From assembly GCA_032164245.1 (NCBI GenBank), contig JAVMKO010000001.1, forward strand, positions 245,901,644-245,965,643: a stretch of 64,000 nucleotides of DNA, in the 5' to 3' direction. This document shows positions 11,989-24,400 of this stretch, in pieces. A model generated the notes under the pieces. The model ran no database searches and was not told the DNA's origin. It worked only from the letters and a program-made list of their open reading frames with translations. How positions within the stretch are numbered: the stretch's first letter is position 1; every line of letters starts with the position of its first letter. The position numbers were made by a program, and so were the translations under genes. Source of the stretch: Sternotherus odoratus (lineage: Eukaryota; Chordata; Testudines; Kinosternidae).

Positions 11989-14700
11989 CCCCGAGCCAGG
12001 GGTGGCCCCTGCCCCCCTCTTCCTCCTCCGCCTTCTTCCCGCTCCCGGCTTCTCTTCCCGCTCCCCGGCCCTGGCTGTTAAGTTGCTGAACCTGTTGCTC
12101 TAAAGCATCTGCAGAGACACAGGACGCGGGGCAGCAAATGGAGCATGTAGCTCGCAGGGAGGGGCGGGAGCGCGAGAGGAAAGCAGCCTCACATCCAGCG
12201 CGTCTGCGGCCGCACAATCCCCGCACAGTTACTTAGGCTGTCCAACTTCAGCCGGAGGAGGAGAATAAAAAAGATGCCTTCTTCTGGAGCCGGAGCCGAA
12301 TGGTGGTTGGATCGTTTTGCTTGAAGATCCGCCAATTTACAAAGAATATTTTAAAAAATGTTCGCTGTTGGTGGTTGTGGTTTTCCCGGTCAGTCCAAGA
12401 AATTCAAAAAAATATACATATAGAAAAAGGAGCAGGCTGCTGGCAGGCAGCACTGTAAACAGAAAACGCTTAGTTGCTACTCATTGCCTCTGATGCGACC
12501 GACGGAGTGGAGGGTGGGTGGGAGGGGGAGACAGCGGGGGTGGAAGTGGGGGTTTAAAAGAGTCTCTCGCCTGTGTAGAAGCCCGCTCCGTGTGCGGTGA
12601 GAGGCAGTGAAATGTCTGATTGCACCGCGGGGCTGTTGGTTTTCAGGGAGTGTTTTGCTGCATTTAGAGATCTAATCTTGCATTGCTTGCGGCGGAGGAC
12701 TGCATCTCGCTGCCATCGGTATTTCCCCCTTGGCGGCTCCTCCGCGCTCACTCTTTCCTTTCCGAACAACAAAAAGAGAGGAGGGAAATTGCAGTGTGAA
12801 AACTAGTGTCCGGATTTGTAGTTTCCTTTCTTTACCCGCGCCACCAGCCTCCCTCTCTTCCTGGGGGGGGGGGGGGAGGAGGGGAGGCAAAGGGGAATTA
12901 AGAAACCCACCAGCTGCTCGTCATCACTAGCGATGGATGTGGTTTAAAAAAAAAAAAATCACAGGCTGTGCTCAATCAAATGCACACTTGGGTTTCTTTA
13001 AGACAGGCCAGTAGCCGCCGCCACCACCACATCCTCTCTCTCCCACTGCGTGTGTGTCTGTGGAGCAGCACTTTTCTCGATGCAGTTTAATTCCAGTTTG
13101 CTTTTCTCTCTAGTCGAGAGGAAATCAACAGGCAACCCATGGCTGGACGCACAGATAAAAAAAAAGAGAGCGAGCGAGAGGGGAAAAAAAATTAAAAGCA
13201 ACCCACCACACACTCTCTTAGTCTCTCGCTAAAAGGGAAACAGTCTCTGCATTCACAAGGCTGAGCTGTCAAGTGCCTCTCTTTTCTTTCTATTCAGCAT
13301 CTCCTTCCAATGACACTGCCTCCTAGTCCTCTTCATTTAGGGGAGGGAGAATCTTGGCGATGAATAAAAAGAGGCAAATATTTTGATCGACAATTCTTTT
13401 CGAATAAAACCAATACAATTCAGTGTTTGGTGTGATGCATTTTGCAGTCTTTTCAAGCTGTAATAGTCTTTCTGGGCATCTTGGTGTATGGGGAAAGAGC
13501 GGCTGCAATGCCAGATGCGTTCACCCGGGGTGATTTACCTCCCCCGTGATAGTATGCATAGGTATATATGGGGGGGGGGGGGGGAGAGAAGGGGTGTTAA
13601 ATTTTATTTCAGGTTCTTTTAACAGCCGAAAAGAAATGATTGACACATCCAGAAATGCAGGTGTTTCAATCTGCCGGATGAGTCAGATCCAGCGGAACAA
13701 ATCACATTCACTATCGCCTCATGTTCCTCCCTTCACAGACATTAGTTGCAGCTTCTTCCTAACGCTTTTCTGACTCACGCTATAGACACAAAAATCAGAT
13801 TCATGTTTTGGAGGAAAAAAAGAGAGAGGGGAAGAAAGAGGAGGGTGGCGGATCCAGCTGCACTTTTACTATACCTCTTTCTCCGGGAGACTGGGAATCA
13901 GGAAAACAAGGCTGTTATCCACTCACGGGCACAGAGGCGCGTCTGTCTCCTGCTTTGCTGAGTGTTTTTAGCCACCTTTCCTCAGTGTTATGTGTGAAAC
14001 ACCCAGAGATCTTGCACATTAACGGGGGAGGGGAAAGCACAGGTTCCCATTGAAATGCTCACAGCTCGAGTTCCAAGTCTCAGTTCTGTGCTGGGTGTTT
14101 TTTTTTTTTTTTTTCTCCTTTATTTGAGTCCGGAGCCACGGCACATAGTTAATTCTGCAGTCTGTTGTAGAGGGGTTTTTAAATAATCTTCTTTCGGTCT
14201 CATTGATGGGTGGCCCCTTTCAAACAGGCATTAGCCAACGTTAACCAGACCATATGCAAAAGAGATGTCGGTTTCAGAGGAAAAAAAGATCCACAGTACA
14301 AGCCGTCCGTAGGTAAGTGGAGATGTGCGAAAATTCAACAGTTGGAGCAGTCTCTTACAGCTCCCCCTCCCTTACTGCAGCATTTGCCGGGTTCCCAGCC
14401 CCATCGCTCTCTCCCAGTGCCTCTCGCCGACTGACTCTATTCACCTCACGCCGCTGCTTAAACATTGATACTGATTCCCTGCCAGCCAATCCGTGCCGAG
14501 GAAAGGAACCTGCCTCCGAATCTGGCCTCCAATAAGAATCAGTGGAATGGCTTGGGGAGGCGGTGCTAGAATCCCCAGTGCTTTGGTGTCATTGATTAGA
14601 TCAGTTAGATTGGAGACTAACAATGTGAGAAGGGCTTGTTGCTTGTAAATTGCAGTCTCTCGTTTCTACACACTGCAGCGTCTCTCTGGCATTTTTAATT
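11989..14700 (-). promoter_or_regulatory. PCDH17: PCDH17 5' UTR and upstream flank (boundaries unknown)
   Basis: Directly upstream of the PCDH17 start codon. The CpG-rich character of the exon continues to about 12.23 kb, then gives way to mixed sequence with purine runs, poly-G near 12860-12880 and 13569-13583, and a poly-T run near 14098-14114. No TATA box or transcription start can be assigned with confidence. I recognised no transposon here. The placement as 5' UTR and promoter is by position only. Confidence 0.45.
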
Positions 14701-17599
14701 TTCTCGTGGAAATATTAAGGAGAGTTCGGTGATCGCCGAAAATAGGGAAAAATAGGACCAGTACTTCCTATATGTCAGACATTAAACAAACTGTAGTAGC
14801 GGCGTATGACGGGATAAAATTTGCATACATGAATAGATCCCAGCTTCCCAACAGGTTCTCCACGTAAATCCCTGAGCACGGTTAGAATGCTTCCCGGTGG
14901 GAGTAGGAGAATGTGCCTCCGTGTGAGCCAGCTGCAGGTCCTGTGTATCTTCTGTGATAGCGGTGGGTATCTTCACCCAATTTCCCGGCCTTCGGTAAAA
15001 ATATTTGAGTTGCCACTTGATAAACAATTATTTGAAACGCACTAATATAGTAATGCATGACAGATAAACCGAATATTATATTTTTTTTCCGCACGTACTG
15101 GTCAATAAGCAGCTCAAGAAGCGATAATCAAATATCTCCGCCCTTTCCTCAAGTCCGTTAAACATTTCATTGGAAATCGGGCCACACCCTAGCCACAGTA
15201 AGCAAGTTTCACAAGATGACCAAAACCATAAATCTTGAAGGCTCAAACACGAAGGAGCCTTTGTCTAGTGCTGTGTGGTACCTATGGAAGCCAATGCGGT
15301 GGTAAACAACTGGAATAGGCAGACCAGAATCGGCACTTCTGCAAACGATTCTGGTCCACAAGAAGCTTCTTTTGCATCCAAGTATTATCAATATTTAGAA
15401 GCACCTGGCGTGCTCTTCACCCTTTTCTTTTCCTGGATTAATGTTTTAGTACCGAAACTAGGACTACTGTCTCTACACACATATTCCCTTATAAAGCAGC
15501 CACTGGGAGAGCTCTTTAAACTTCGACTACAGTTCAGACATCCCGGGCGAAAGTTGGGGGAAGAGTGGGGAAGCATGATGTATTGAAATAGAAAGGTGAG
15601 TGTTTTGATTGCTAATGTATTGATCTCAATTCATAAATACTAAAGTTAAGATGCCATTTATAAATTGTGAATGACGAATATGTAAGTGAATAACATGAAT
15701 CATTTAAGAAGTAAAGAAAATAAAATCTAGAGCAATTACAGGAGGCTTCTGGAAATTATTTTAGAGCAGTTTGTTAAAAATTCAGGTGAGGATTTTTTTT
15801 CCTTTTTTTTTTCCTTCCTGAGTCAGTGAAATTACACTCAGGCTTTTTTTAGTTATGTCCATCAATATCATTCAACTAAGAGTACATCTTTTACATTTAT
15901 ATATTCAAATCCGTGTTCTTGCTAGAGTGCGTCCCAATCCTAAAACCCCTTTGTATCTTTGGATGGATAGTTTGCCATGCAGAATGATTCTGCTTCTAAC
16001 CATTATGAAATTAATGTGTAAAATAAATCTATCTATCTATCATTAGTTAGTGTGGAATCACTAAATTGAAATGTACACATAATCTGTGTGCCAAAGAGAG
16101 ACAATATATATATACATATGGTATATTTATAAAATGGGCTTTTTGAAAGGAGAATTCTGACTGGCTGATGAAAGTTCAGTGTGTATGTCTGTCTGCTACA
16201 ACTAGTCTGTTTTTATTTACCAAAACAAGATGTGAACCAACAACACATTTTGTAAAGTGGAACATTGATACAAAGATATTCAGTTGCCTCAGCAGGTTTG
16301 TATAACCCATCCTTGGGTCTTATGCTGTTATTATTATATAGTTAGGTAGCTTGCCAAATTAAATACTGAAGGATATCTAAATATGTGATATAAATGCTAT
16401 ATGAATATGAAAAAATGTCTCATTGCACTTATGTACTAGCTCCCTCTAGTGTACTGAGCCAGTACTACTGCATTTGGGGCATCTTGTGGGTGAGTGGATG
16501 GGTGCCCGTTTGTGTACATATGTTGTCTCTATTTTGTCTTTCTGTTAGGGCCCCATAAGGTTTCAACACACCAAAATAGTCACTTCACTTTCTAGGATGG
16601 AATATGATGAGTAATATGCATCAAATGATTCCTTTCTAATTTTTATGTTCAGTTGAAATAAGATGCATTTGGGGATTTGTTCTCTCTTTTTTCCCCAATT
16701 CAGCAATTGCCTCTTTCCATTTGAGATAATTACGGATTCAACTTTACATGCTGAGCAATTCTCAACTCACCCTGAAGTCAATGAAGTTGAGGGCACTCAG
16801 CATCTCCTAGAATAAGCTCCCAGGACCTTGAAATAAGGGGCAAACTATATAGGGCTTACTCAGCCAAAACTTTTATTCAAATCAGTGGAAGTTCTTCTTG
16901 AAAAATTGCTGGGAAAATTTGCCTAAAAGTACTAAAGAGCTATGTACCAATTACACTACGTACACATGTAGAATATTTGGAAAAAATAACAAAATGTGCG
17001 TGCCTAAAGTTGGGCCCCTAAATCCATATCTGAACACCGACATAAGTGGTGTGAGGTGAAATCCCTTCCCGCTTCAAGGGGAGGGGATGTAGTATTTCAT
17101 CCCTTGTTTTCAGAAACTTTGACTGTCTGCGGTTCCCATTGATTTAATAGATTTAGGTGCTCAGCACCTCTAAAACATCTGTCTCCCTTTCTGGTGTTTG
17201 TTCTGCCATGCAGTTTATAACCATGAAAAGCCATTTATTGATTTCAATCCACATGTGCAAATAAGTATATTTTTTTGTTTGTTTAACAACTCACAGATAT
17301 TTCTAAAATATTTATTTCTGTCAAATATGTAGCTTATATTAAATGATGGTATAGAGTGTTATAAAGGTTTTATTTGAATTAATTTGTAATAGGTTCATTA
17401 CTCATGTGTGGAGAAGCCACAAGAGAGTTGTGAAGGTCACTGCAAATGAGTGCCAATAACACCTTTTTTTAGGGCTCCACGCCATCATGTATTCTGCATA
17501 TGCCACATGTTTAGTGGGAGGAAAAACCTATTAGAAATAATTTGTGAGATAACATTTCTGAGTAGAGAGGACCATAGAGAGAGAAACTATATGGATATA
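14701..17599. other. Upstream intergenic DNA, no gene seen
   Basis: No domain-bearing open frame, RNA gene or intact mobile element was recognised. A short (ATCT)n run occurs at 16028-16041. Weak palindromic phrases (GCTGAGCA ... CTCAGCA) near 16750-16805 and 17137-17180 resemble decayed amniote MITEs. Confidence 0.5.
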
Positions 17600-18905
17600 A
17601 CTCTCAGGACATAAGAATACAAATATACTAGGAGGATTATACTAACTGGCCTCCTGCTCTGAGAAAATATAGTGAGTTTTGAGAATGATCAACAAGACAA
17701 CTGAGTCCAATAAAATACCAATAATGAATTATTTCAACTACCTGCATGTGAACTGGTCAAATGGCACAAGAGGACAAGATTTAGAAAATCAATTGTTTCA
17801 GGTGTCAGAAATTGCTTTTTGGAGCAGCTAGTTCTAGAACACACAAGAGCAGGAATATTCTCAACTTCGTTTTAAGGTAACAGACAGCAGTTGCTTCAAG
17901 AAGTAACTTTAATTGAACTATTAAATAATAGTGATCACAATACAGCAAAGTTCAAAATCTTTGGAGTAAGGATTCATCCCAGACACCAAGTCTGGGTGAT
18001 TCTATCATGAGAAAGACTTTAATTTAAAAAGACAGGAAACTAGTCAAAAAGACCTTAAATCAAAAGTATTAAAATTAAAATCCTTAGTCTCTGAATGGGG
18101 GCCTCTTAAACATATAGCAGTGATAGAATACATTCATATCCCTAAACTAAAAAAGAAAGTAGGATGGCAAGGAGAAAATCAATATGGTTAAATGGCAAGG
18201 TTCAAGATTTAGGTTATTTCAGTCTAAAAGGTATCCTTCAGAAAGCAGAAATCCAATCATAGTGAAACCAACAGAAAAGAACACAAAATACAGCAAGTAA
18301 AGTGGAAATTAGGAAGCCTAAGAGGGAATTTGAGGAGCAAAGTACCTGTAGATAATTGAACAGAAATAGCCAAACACTTACAAGCAAATACATTATTAAG
18401 TATATCAAAATCAGAAAGCCTGTGAGAGAATTGGTGGGTCTGTAGGATTACTAGGTAGCAAATGGAACAATTAAAGGACATCAAGACATTGCAGAGAAAT
18501 TAAATGATTTATTTGCAGCAGTCTTTACAGGAAATATTGGGGGAGATATCTACCCCAGACCAACTCTTTTCACCTAGCAAAGATGAGGTACTACGTAGAG
18601 TATAGTGTCAACAGAGCAATTGATGAACTAAAGATCACAAAGTCACCTGGTCTGGATGATAGACATCAAGAATTCTGAAAGAATATAAAAATTAAATGAC
18701 TGAGCTGCTATAAAATATGCACTCATTAAAATCTGCTACTATATCAGAGGATTAGAGGTAGTAAATGCACTTATCTTTTAAAAAGGCTGTAAGGGTGATC
18801 CAGGGAATTATAGTGTAGTGAGCCTTACTTCAATAGCAGGAAATTAGTTGAAATTACAATTAAAAATAGAATTATAAAACACCTAGATTAACATCATATA
18901 AGACT
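17600..18905 (+). pseudogene. Decayed LINE reverse transcriptase (CR1/L2-like) fragment
   Basis: Reading the plus strand with frame changes gives recognisable ORF2 phrases. Near 18640-18680 there is a segment resembling the K-SPG-D reverse-transcriptase entry motif. Near 18779-18834 there is a segment reading FKKG..GDPGNYS.VSLTSI, the conserved 'FKKG-DPGNYRPVSLTS' block of CR1/L2-clade polymerases. Upstream, 17600-18100 looks like the endonuclease-to-polymerase linker. Many stops and frameshifts show it is long dead. The 5' and 3' bounds are approximate. Confidence 0.75.
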
Positions 18906-18909
18906 TGCT

Positions 18910-18953
18910 CCAAAGCCCACTGAAGTCTTTCCATTGACTTCAGTGGGCTTTGG
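18910..18953. repeat. Perfect 17-bp inverted repeat
   Basis: The arms 18910-18926 and 18937-18953 are exact reverse complements around a 10-base spacer. The arm contains AAAGCCCACTGAAGT. This resembles the palindromic 'TGACTTCAATGGG' repeats common in amniotes. Confidence 0.85.
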
Positions 18954-19559
18954 ATCAGCCTGTAAGGACAAACTAGCCCAGCTTCTGTAAAGTAAAATGG
19001 TGCTTCTTTAGTCTATTAGAATTATTTGAGTGTGTTAACAAAATAATGTCTAAAGTTCACATAACCTATTTAAATTTCCAATTTTGCTTTATTTTAATGA
19101 AGTGTCTTGCAAAAAGCTATCCAAGGCCTGGTTTACACACACAGAAGTTAACTCAGTTACACGGATGTAATTTTGCATGTGGATATTTTTACATCAGTTT
19201 AAACTTCGATAGATAGGTGAAGTGGGTCAGAAACTGAAGCATTGGGGGAAGGGCAGGTAGCCAATAGTTGCAGCAGCAGAAGAAGTCAGGAGTGAGGGGT
19301 GGATAAGTGCAGGAAGAGGATAGTAGGAGCTCAGGTGGATGTGGGTTGGGATAGGAGCAGAAGGGGAGGGAAGGAGGATTCAGGGTGGAGGCGAAGAATA
19401 GGAAAAGAGGATGGTGCAGAAACAGGGAGGTGAGGAAATCAAATAGGAGCAGAGACAAGAACTGGGTTAGAAGGCAGATAGGAGTAGAGGAGGACAGAGA
19501 CAGGCTGAAGGTATAGAAACAGAACGATCTATAACCACTGTGAACACTTTCCTCCCCTC

Positions 19560-19960
19560 TGGCAGGGGGTGGGGGTTTGAACCTGGGTCACCCCAGGCAA
19601 ATGCTCTAACAACCCAGCTAAAATGTACAAGGCAGGCACCCCCACCCTTATTGTGTGGTCAAAGGCAGGTGCCTAACACATTCTTACAAGAAACACTTTA
19701 GGTGCCTCATCTATCTGACTACACATGTCTGTTTCCCGTTTGTGGATTGCTAAGCAGAGACAGATAGCCCCATACAGCCTGATCTTATGTGTCTATTTGT
19801 GAGAGAGAGAGGATTTAGGACAAACCCTTCTCATCACCATCTCCCATTAGCTAGCTCAGGCAGCTCACCACCAAGCAGGCTTGCTTTGTGGATTCTAAGA
19901 TGCTTATCTCTCTCTATTCATTGTATAGGGAACCTAGGTACCTAACTTGGTTTGTGGATT
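19560..19960 (-). repeat. tRNA-derived SINE-like element
   Basis: On the minus strand, around 19620-19565, there is a box-A-like TAGCTGGGTTGTTAGAGC followed by a box-B-like GGTTCAAACCC, the spacing of a tRNA-type RNA polymerase III promoter. It is not a working tRNA, since the cloverleaf does not close well. On the plus strand, 19860-19960 carries tail-like text with several 'gtttgtggatt' phrases. The 3' boundary is uncertain. Confidence 0.5.
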
Positions 19961-20011
19961 GCAGTGGTGTTCCTGTGGTTTTCCAGATCCTCAAAGGTGA
20001 TGTTACACTCA

Positions 20012-20250
20012 GCCCTGGTCTACACTGAGGATGGGGGGAGGGGGGATTGACTTAACATACACAACTTCAGCTACGTGAATAGTTGACGTATGCAGGTCGA
20101 CTTACCATGGTGCTGAATTGCTCCTCTGTCAACTCCGCCTGTGCCTCTTGGCGCGGTGGAGTTCCGAAGTCAATGGAAGAGCACTTGGGGATTGATTTAT
20201 TGTGTCTAGATGAGACGTGATAAATCGAATTCTGAAAGATCGATCTCACC
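20012..20250. mobile_element. Harbinger-type MITE, one end lost
   Basis: It opens with CCCTGGTCTACACTGAGG and contains the family phrases CTTCAGCTACGTGAATAG and GTCTAGATGAGACGTGATAA, the latter forming part of the internal hairpin seen in the copies at 25.3 and 45.6 kb. The expected terminal GTAGTGAAGAC end is missing, so this copy is truncated or diverged. Confidence 0.65.
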
Positions 20251-20352
20251 TATATTCCTTTCTGGATCCCATCCAAGTACTTCTGAAAAATCAGGCTCTG
20301 ATTTGTGGGCTCACACTTTTGACACTTTGGGTCTTACTATATCTCTTACTAA

Positions 20353-20568
20353 GGGCAAGGCTACACTTGAAACTTCAAAGCGCTGTCACATGAATGCTCC
20401 CGTGGCAGTGCTTTGATGTGCGAGTGTGGTCGCACACAAGTGCTGATCTCCCAGCGCTTCTGGCAATCCACCTCCATGAGGGAATTAGTTCCGAGCCCAA
20501 GGAGCATGGCTTTCACCCCCTGGAGCTAGCAAGTTGGAGTGCTATAAAATCTAAGTGTACACAAGCCC
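20353..20568. mobile_element. MITE with GGGC..GG/TGTACACTT ends
   Basis: A 216-bp segment bounded by GGGCAAGGCTACACTT on the left and, inverted, GGGCTTGTGTACACTT on the right. The interior has CAAAGCGCTG and CCAGCGCTT in inverse orientation. The flanking trinucleotides are TAA and TCA, near to the 3-bp duplications of Harbinger elements. No open frame is relevant. Confidence 0.7.
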
Positions 20569-20574
20569 TCAGTT

Positions 20575-20720
20575 CCCCAATTGTGAAATGGGGATAATCA
20601 CTCATCAGTGCTGTAAAGATAAATTCATTCATCCTTGTGAAGCACTTGGATACTATGGTGAGATCACATAGAAGCTCACCAGAAAAATAATTTTGTATTC
20701 AGAACAGCATTTGAATAATG
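20575..20720 (+). repeat. MIR-type SINE tail fragment
   Basis: The phrase TTGTGAAATGGGGATAAT followed by GTGAAGCACTTGG matches the 3' half of MIR/CORE-type SINEs, which spread in early amniotes. Only the tail is left. Confidence 0.55.
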
Positions 20721-21439
20721 GGCAGTAAATAAGATCTGAGCTATGCTTATTGATTAGGAGGATAAAAAGAAATATTAAATAGTTACCCATTCACTGAATG
20801 ATGCAAGAATCCCCTGGAAAAAAGAATGTGATCATGTCATTAAAGACTATGCCATAATGCATATGCATGAGGGGGGCAAATTAGCATAGCTTGAGTAATC
20901 TTAATTTTGGAATTTTCTAACTTTTGAGTGCTTGACTTTGACAGTAATATTCTTTCAAAAAGCAACCAAATGAGGTCAATGTAATCAAGGTGGACACAGA
21001 TCTGACATTAAGAATTATAACATTCAAAAACCAGTAGGAGAACACTTCAATCTCCCTGGACACTCAATAACAGATTTTAAAGTGGCAATTCTTCAACAAC
21101 AAAAACGTCAAAAACAGACTCCAATGAGAAATTGCAGAACTGGAATTAATTTGAAAACTGGAAACCATCAAATTAGGCTTGAATAAAGATTGGGAGTGGA
21201 TGGGTCACTACTAAAACTAATTTCCCCCTGCTGATACTCATACCTTCTTGTTAATTGTTTGAAATGAGCTACCTTGATTACATTGCCCTCATTGGCACCA
21301 CAAATGTGATTTCCACCCATTCTTGTCAACCGTTGAGAATAGCCCACTTCCATATTAATTGAATTGGCTCATTAGCACTGACCCCTCACTTGGTGAGGCA
21401 ACTCGCACAGCACATGAAAAGATGGATTTATACCTCTCT

Positions 21440-21575
21440 ACTGTGTTTTCCAGTCCATGCATCTGATGAAGTGGGTTTTAAACCATGAAAGCTTATGCCC
21501 AAATAAATTTGTTAGTCTCTAAGGTGCCTCGTTATTTTTGCTGATACAGACAAACAAAACTACCACTCTGAATTC
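21440..21575 (+). repeat. Interspersed repeat, 'gatgaagtgggt...gaaagcttatg' family
   Basis: It contains CATCTGATGAAGTGGGTTTT, GAAAGCTTATGCCC and TTGTTAGTCTCTAAGGTGCC in that order. This is the core of a repeat very common in turtle DNA. The same core appears twice, inverted, at 32439-32575. Confidence 0.75.
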
Positions 21576-21816
21576 TTTCCAAAATAGATTTTAATATAAA
21601 CACATACATGCAGTATACGCACATGTATGTAAGTTTATAATATTGTATTACAATGAGTACACTTATTAGACATATCAAAATTTATTGATATAAATGTATG
21701 TCCCTTAAACTTGAGTTCACTATTAAATCTATTATCTATAGTAGGTAGAGTCACAAAAACAATTCCTTCCATTTTTACTCTGTGATTTAAAAAATAGGCA
21801 TTTCCATAGTTTAGTG

Positions 21817-22120
21817 CAGGGATTGGAAACCTTGGCACGCAGGACCGCATGATAAGCACCCTTAGCGGGCCCCACCGGTTTGTTTACTTGCTGGTTCGCC
21901 GACCACGGTGCTCACTGGCCCCGGTTCGCCATCCCAGTCCAATGGGAACTGCAGGAAGTGGTACAGTGCTGACCACCACTTCCTGCAGTCCCCTTTGAAC
22001 CAGGACGGCGAACTGGGGCCAATGGGAGTGGCGATCGGTGAACTGGCAAGTAAACAAAGCGGCAGGGCCCACTAAGGGTGCTTACCCTGCAGTCCCACGT
22101 GCCGAAGTTGCCGATCCCTG
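21817..22120. mobile_element. hAT-type MITE, full length
   Basis: A 304-bp relative of the element at 3396-3698. It starts CAGGGATTGGAAACCTTGGC and ends in the inverse GCCGAAGTTGCCGATCCCTG. Interior phrases GTTTACTTGC and ACTTGCTGGTTCGCC/GGCGAACTGG are shared. I see no convincing 8-bp target duplication around this copy. Confidence 0.82.
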
Positions 22121-22306
22121 CACTACCAGGAAGACATGGGCAGAAGAAACGTGGTGAAAGCAGTGGTTCCAAATTTTATTATCTAGAATCTGTGGATTAA
22201 TAGGGTTAGCAAGCAATCTACTTTAGTCCAGTGTAATATACACTGATGCCAATGAAGTCAGTCACAGATAGGGAATGTAAGTGCTGAGATTTTTGTTGTG
22301 AAGAAG

Positions 22307-23177
22307 TGTCATAAAAATAAAGGGAAGGGTAATAACAGTATGGAGGAATATAAAATCTCTCCTGGCCAGAGGTACAGAATCATTAACCTGTAAGGGGTTA
22401 AGAAACTCAAATAATATAGTTGGCACCTGACCAGAAGGACCAATGGGGAAAGATGACACTTTCAAATCTGGGGCTGGGGGAGGTTTTGTTCGTGCTCTTC
22501 GTTTTGTGTTCTCTCTCGGACCCAGAGAGACCAGGGCAGGAAAAACCACCTCTTAAAACCCTGCCTGAAATAAGCATCATTTTACAATAAGAAATTGTAA
22601 AATGCTATTACTTACAATAAGAAATTGTAAGTAATAGCAAGAAAATGCAGTAGGTTATCTTTTGTTTTAGCTTGTGAATTTTCCCTGTGCTAAGAGGGAG
22701 GCTTGTTCCTGTTTTTTGTAACTTTGAAACTAAGCCTAGAAGGGAATTCTCTGTGTGTTAATTTTACAGGGAAATAAAAAGATTTATCTTCCATCCTGAT
22801 TTTACAGAGGTGATTCTTTTACTTTTTAAAAATAAAATTCTTCTTTTAAGAACCTTATTGATTTTCAGTGTTCTAAAGATCCAGGGGTTTGGTCTGTGCT
22901 CACCTATACCAATTGGTGAGGATATTATTCTCAAGCCTCCCCAGGAAAGGGGGTGTGAAAGTTTTGGGGGATATTTTGGGGGAAATAGGACTCCAAATCA
23001 TCCTTTCCCTGAATCTTTGTCTAAATCACTTGGTGGTGGCAGTGATATAGTCCAAGGACAAGGGAAGGAATTTATACCTTGGGAAAGTTTTTAACTTAAG
23101 CTGGTAGAAATAAGCTTAGGGAGTCTTTCATGTGGGTCCCCACATCTGTACCTCAGAGTTGTGAGGGAACCCTGACA
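22307..23177 (+). mobile_element. Solo LTR of an endogenous retrovirus-like element
   Basis: An 871-bp sequence beginning TGTCATAAAAATAAAG and ending GGAACCCTGACA, so it has TG...CA ends. It is flanked on both sides by the identical 5-bp repeat AGAAG (22302-22306, 23178-23182), the mark of integrase-mediated insertion. An AATAAA (GGGAAATAAAAAG, near 22770) fits an R-region polyadenylation signal. There is no internal coding region and no second LTR, so it is a solo LTR left by recombination between the two ends. The old retroviral family could not be named. Confidence 0.85.
22578..22638. repeat. Two adjacent perfect hairpins inside the LTR
   Basis: The first is an 11-bp stem (22578-22588 with 22594-22604). 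The second is a 15-bp stem (22604-22618 with 22624-22638). Both have the same 5-base loop, AAGAA. The stems are exact complements and share base 22604. Confidence 0.9.
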
Positions 23178-23182
23178 AGAAG

Positions 23183-24400
23183 TCATTAGAGACTTTGTTG
23201 AGAAAAGTTTCAATAGAGTATATAGGGGTGAAGCCATATTAGAGGGTGCTTAGGATGGAACTGAAAGAAATGATCCGCACAGTGAATGTAGAAGCCATGT
23301 TTTGTGAGCTTGGATATAAAAGGGAGAAGAGCTATGAAGTGGTAGTTGAAAAAGAAGGTCAGACAAAGAAAATCTGTAATTTTATCATCATCTCAGTTAT
23401 TTTCATATACATTTTTCTAGGTTAACAAGTAACATTTTTTTCTCTCCTACCTGTAAGCCTTACAAGCACCTTTAGGAGTCACACTTGGTTCTTTCTTTAT
23501 CATGCACTAAAAGTTGTACAGACCAAATTAGGCTTTTGATTGCACCCTGTGCAACCCTATTGTCTTCAATTTCAAAGTATTCCTTTACTGATTCCAGCCC
23601 TATGGCTTTAGGAGATTTGCACAGGTATAACTGATTGCAGCATTGTAAACAATTCAGTGGCTAATCCTCATGAAGGAATAAAATCTTATTTACTCTTTCC
23701 CAGCTGCAGCTGCAACATGAGAGGAAAAAAAGCATTAAAACATCTTATTTTTGTTACTAAAGTCAACTGACAGAATGGTGAATAAAAACAAGGAATAGAT
23801 CTTTTGAGTAAAAATGAACCATTTTTATAGTCATTTTTCCAAGCACAGCAGTATTTTAGCACTTTTGCATAGTTGAAAACCATTTGCTAGTAGTGGGCAC
23901 ATTTATTTGAACCATTTAGGTGATAGTTTTGTGTCTGTTGACTTTTTTCATTTGTATACTCCTGTGTGAGGTCCAACATAAAGCTAGTAAACAGCATGCA
24001 GTAGATAGGCTTTCAAAATGCTATGTGGCATTTTATCCACATATCTGTCAAGTAAAAGGTTAGGATTCTCACTTTTTAAAGAAAAACATACCAATTAGCA
24101 AAAATGCAAGGCTGTCTAGAGCATGAGGTTTGGAAAAAGTTTGACGTTTGTAGCTGCAATACAGTCCATTTATGTGCATGAGGCTTCACTTAATCTCTTT
24201 ATGAGGATAAGAATCCTGTGGGGCCCAAATCCCCAGTGAGTTGATATTGCTTAGCCCTTGCAAGATCAGGCCTTTTGTCCAATATGGACTCATTAGGGTA
24301 ACTGTATATCAGATAACTGTTTAATTTGGCTATTTGTATGCTAAACTGAGGCCTAAACATTGCTGTTAACTGTGTAATCATCAATTAAATTGATGCTCTT
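23183..24400. other. Intergenic DNA, no feature recognised
   Basis: AT-rich sequence without a recognisable gene, RNA gene or mobile element. The longest open frames are short and lack domain signals. Confidence 0.5.

Noticed and set aside
10366..12081. A 571-codon open frame on the plus strand
   Set aside because: It lies antisense to the PCDH17 exon, has low-complexity V/D/G/R-rich wording and no domains. Long antisense frames are expected opposite GC-rich exons.
10361..12226. A 621-codon minus-strand frame overlapping PCDH17
   Set aside because: It is a shifted frame of the same exon, rich in Arg, Pro, Gly and Ala, with no domain. The PCDH17 frame is clearly the coding one.
19126..19205. 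A possible further MITE end (GGCCTGGTTTACACACAC)
   Set aside because: Only one end is recognisable and no inverse end or duplication was found nearby.
19560..19640. A possible functional tRNA gene
   Set aside because: Box A and box B are present but the stems do not pair well, and it sits in a longer SINE-like context.
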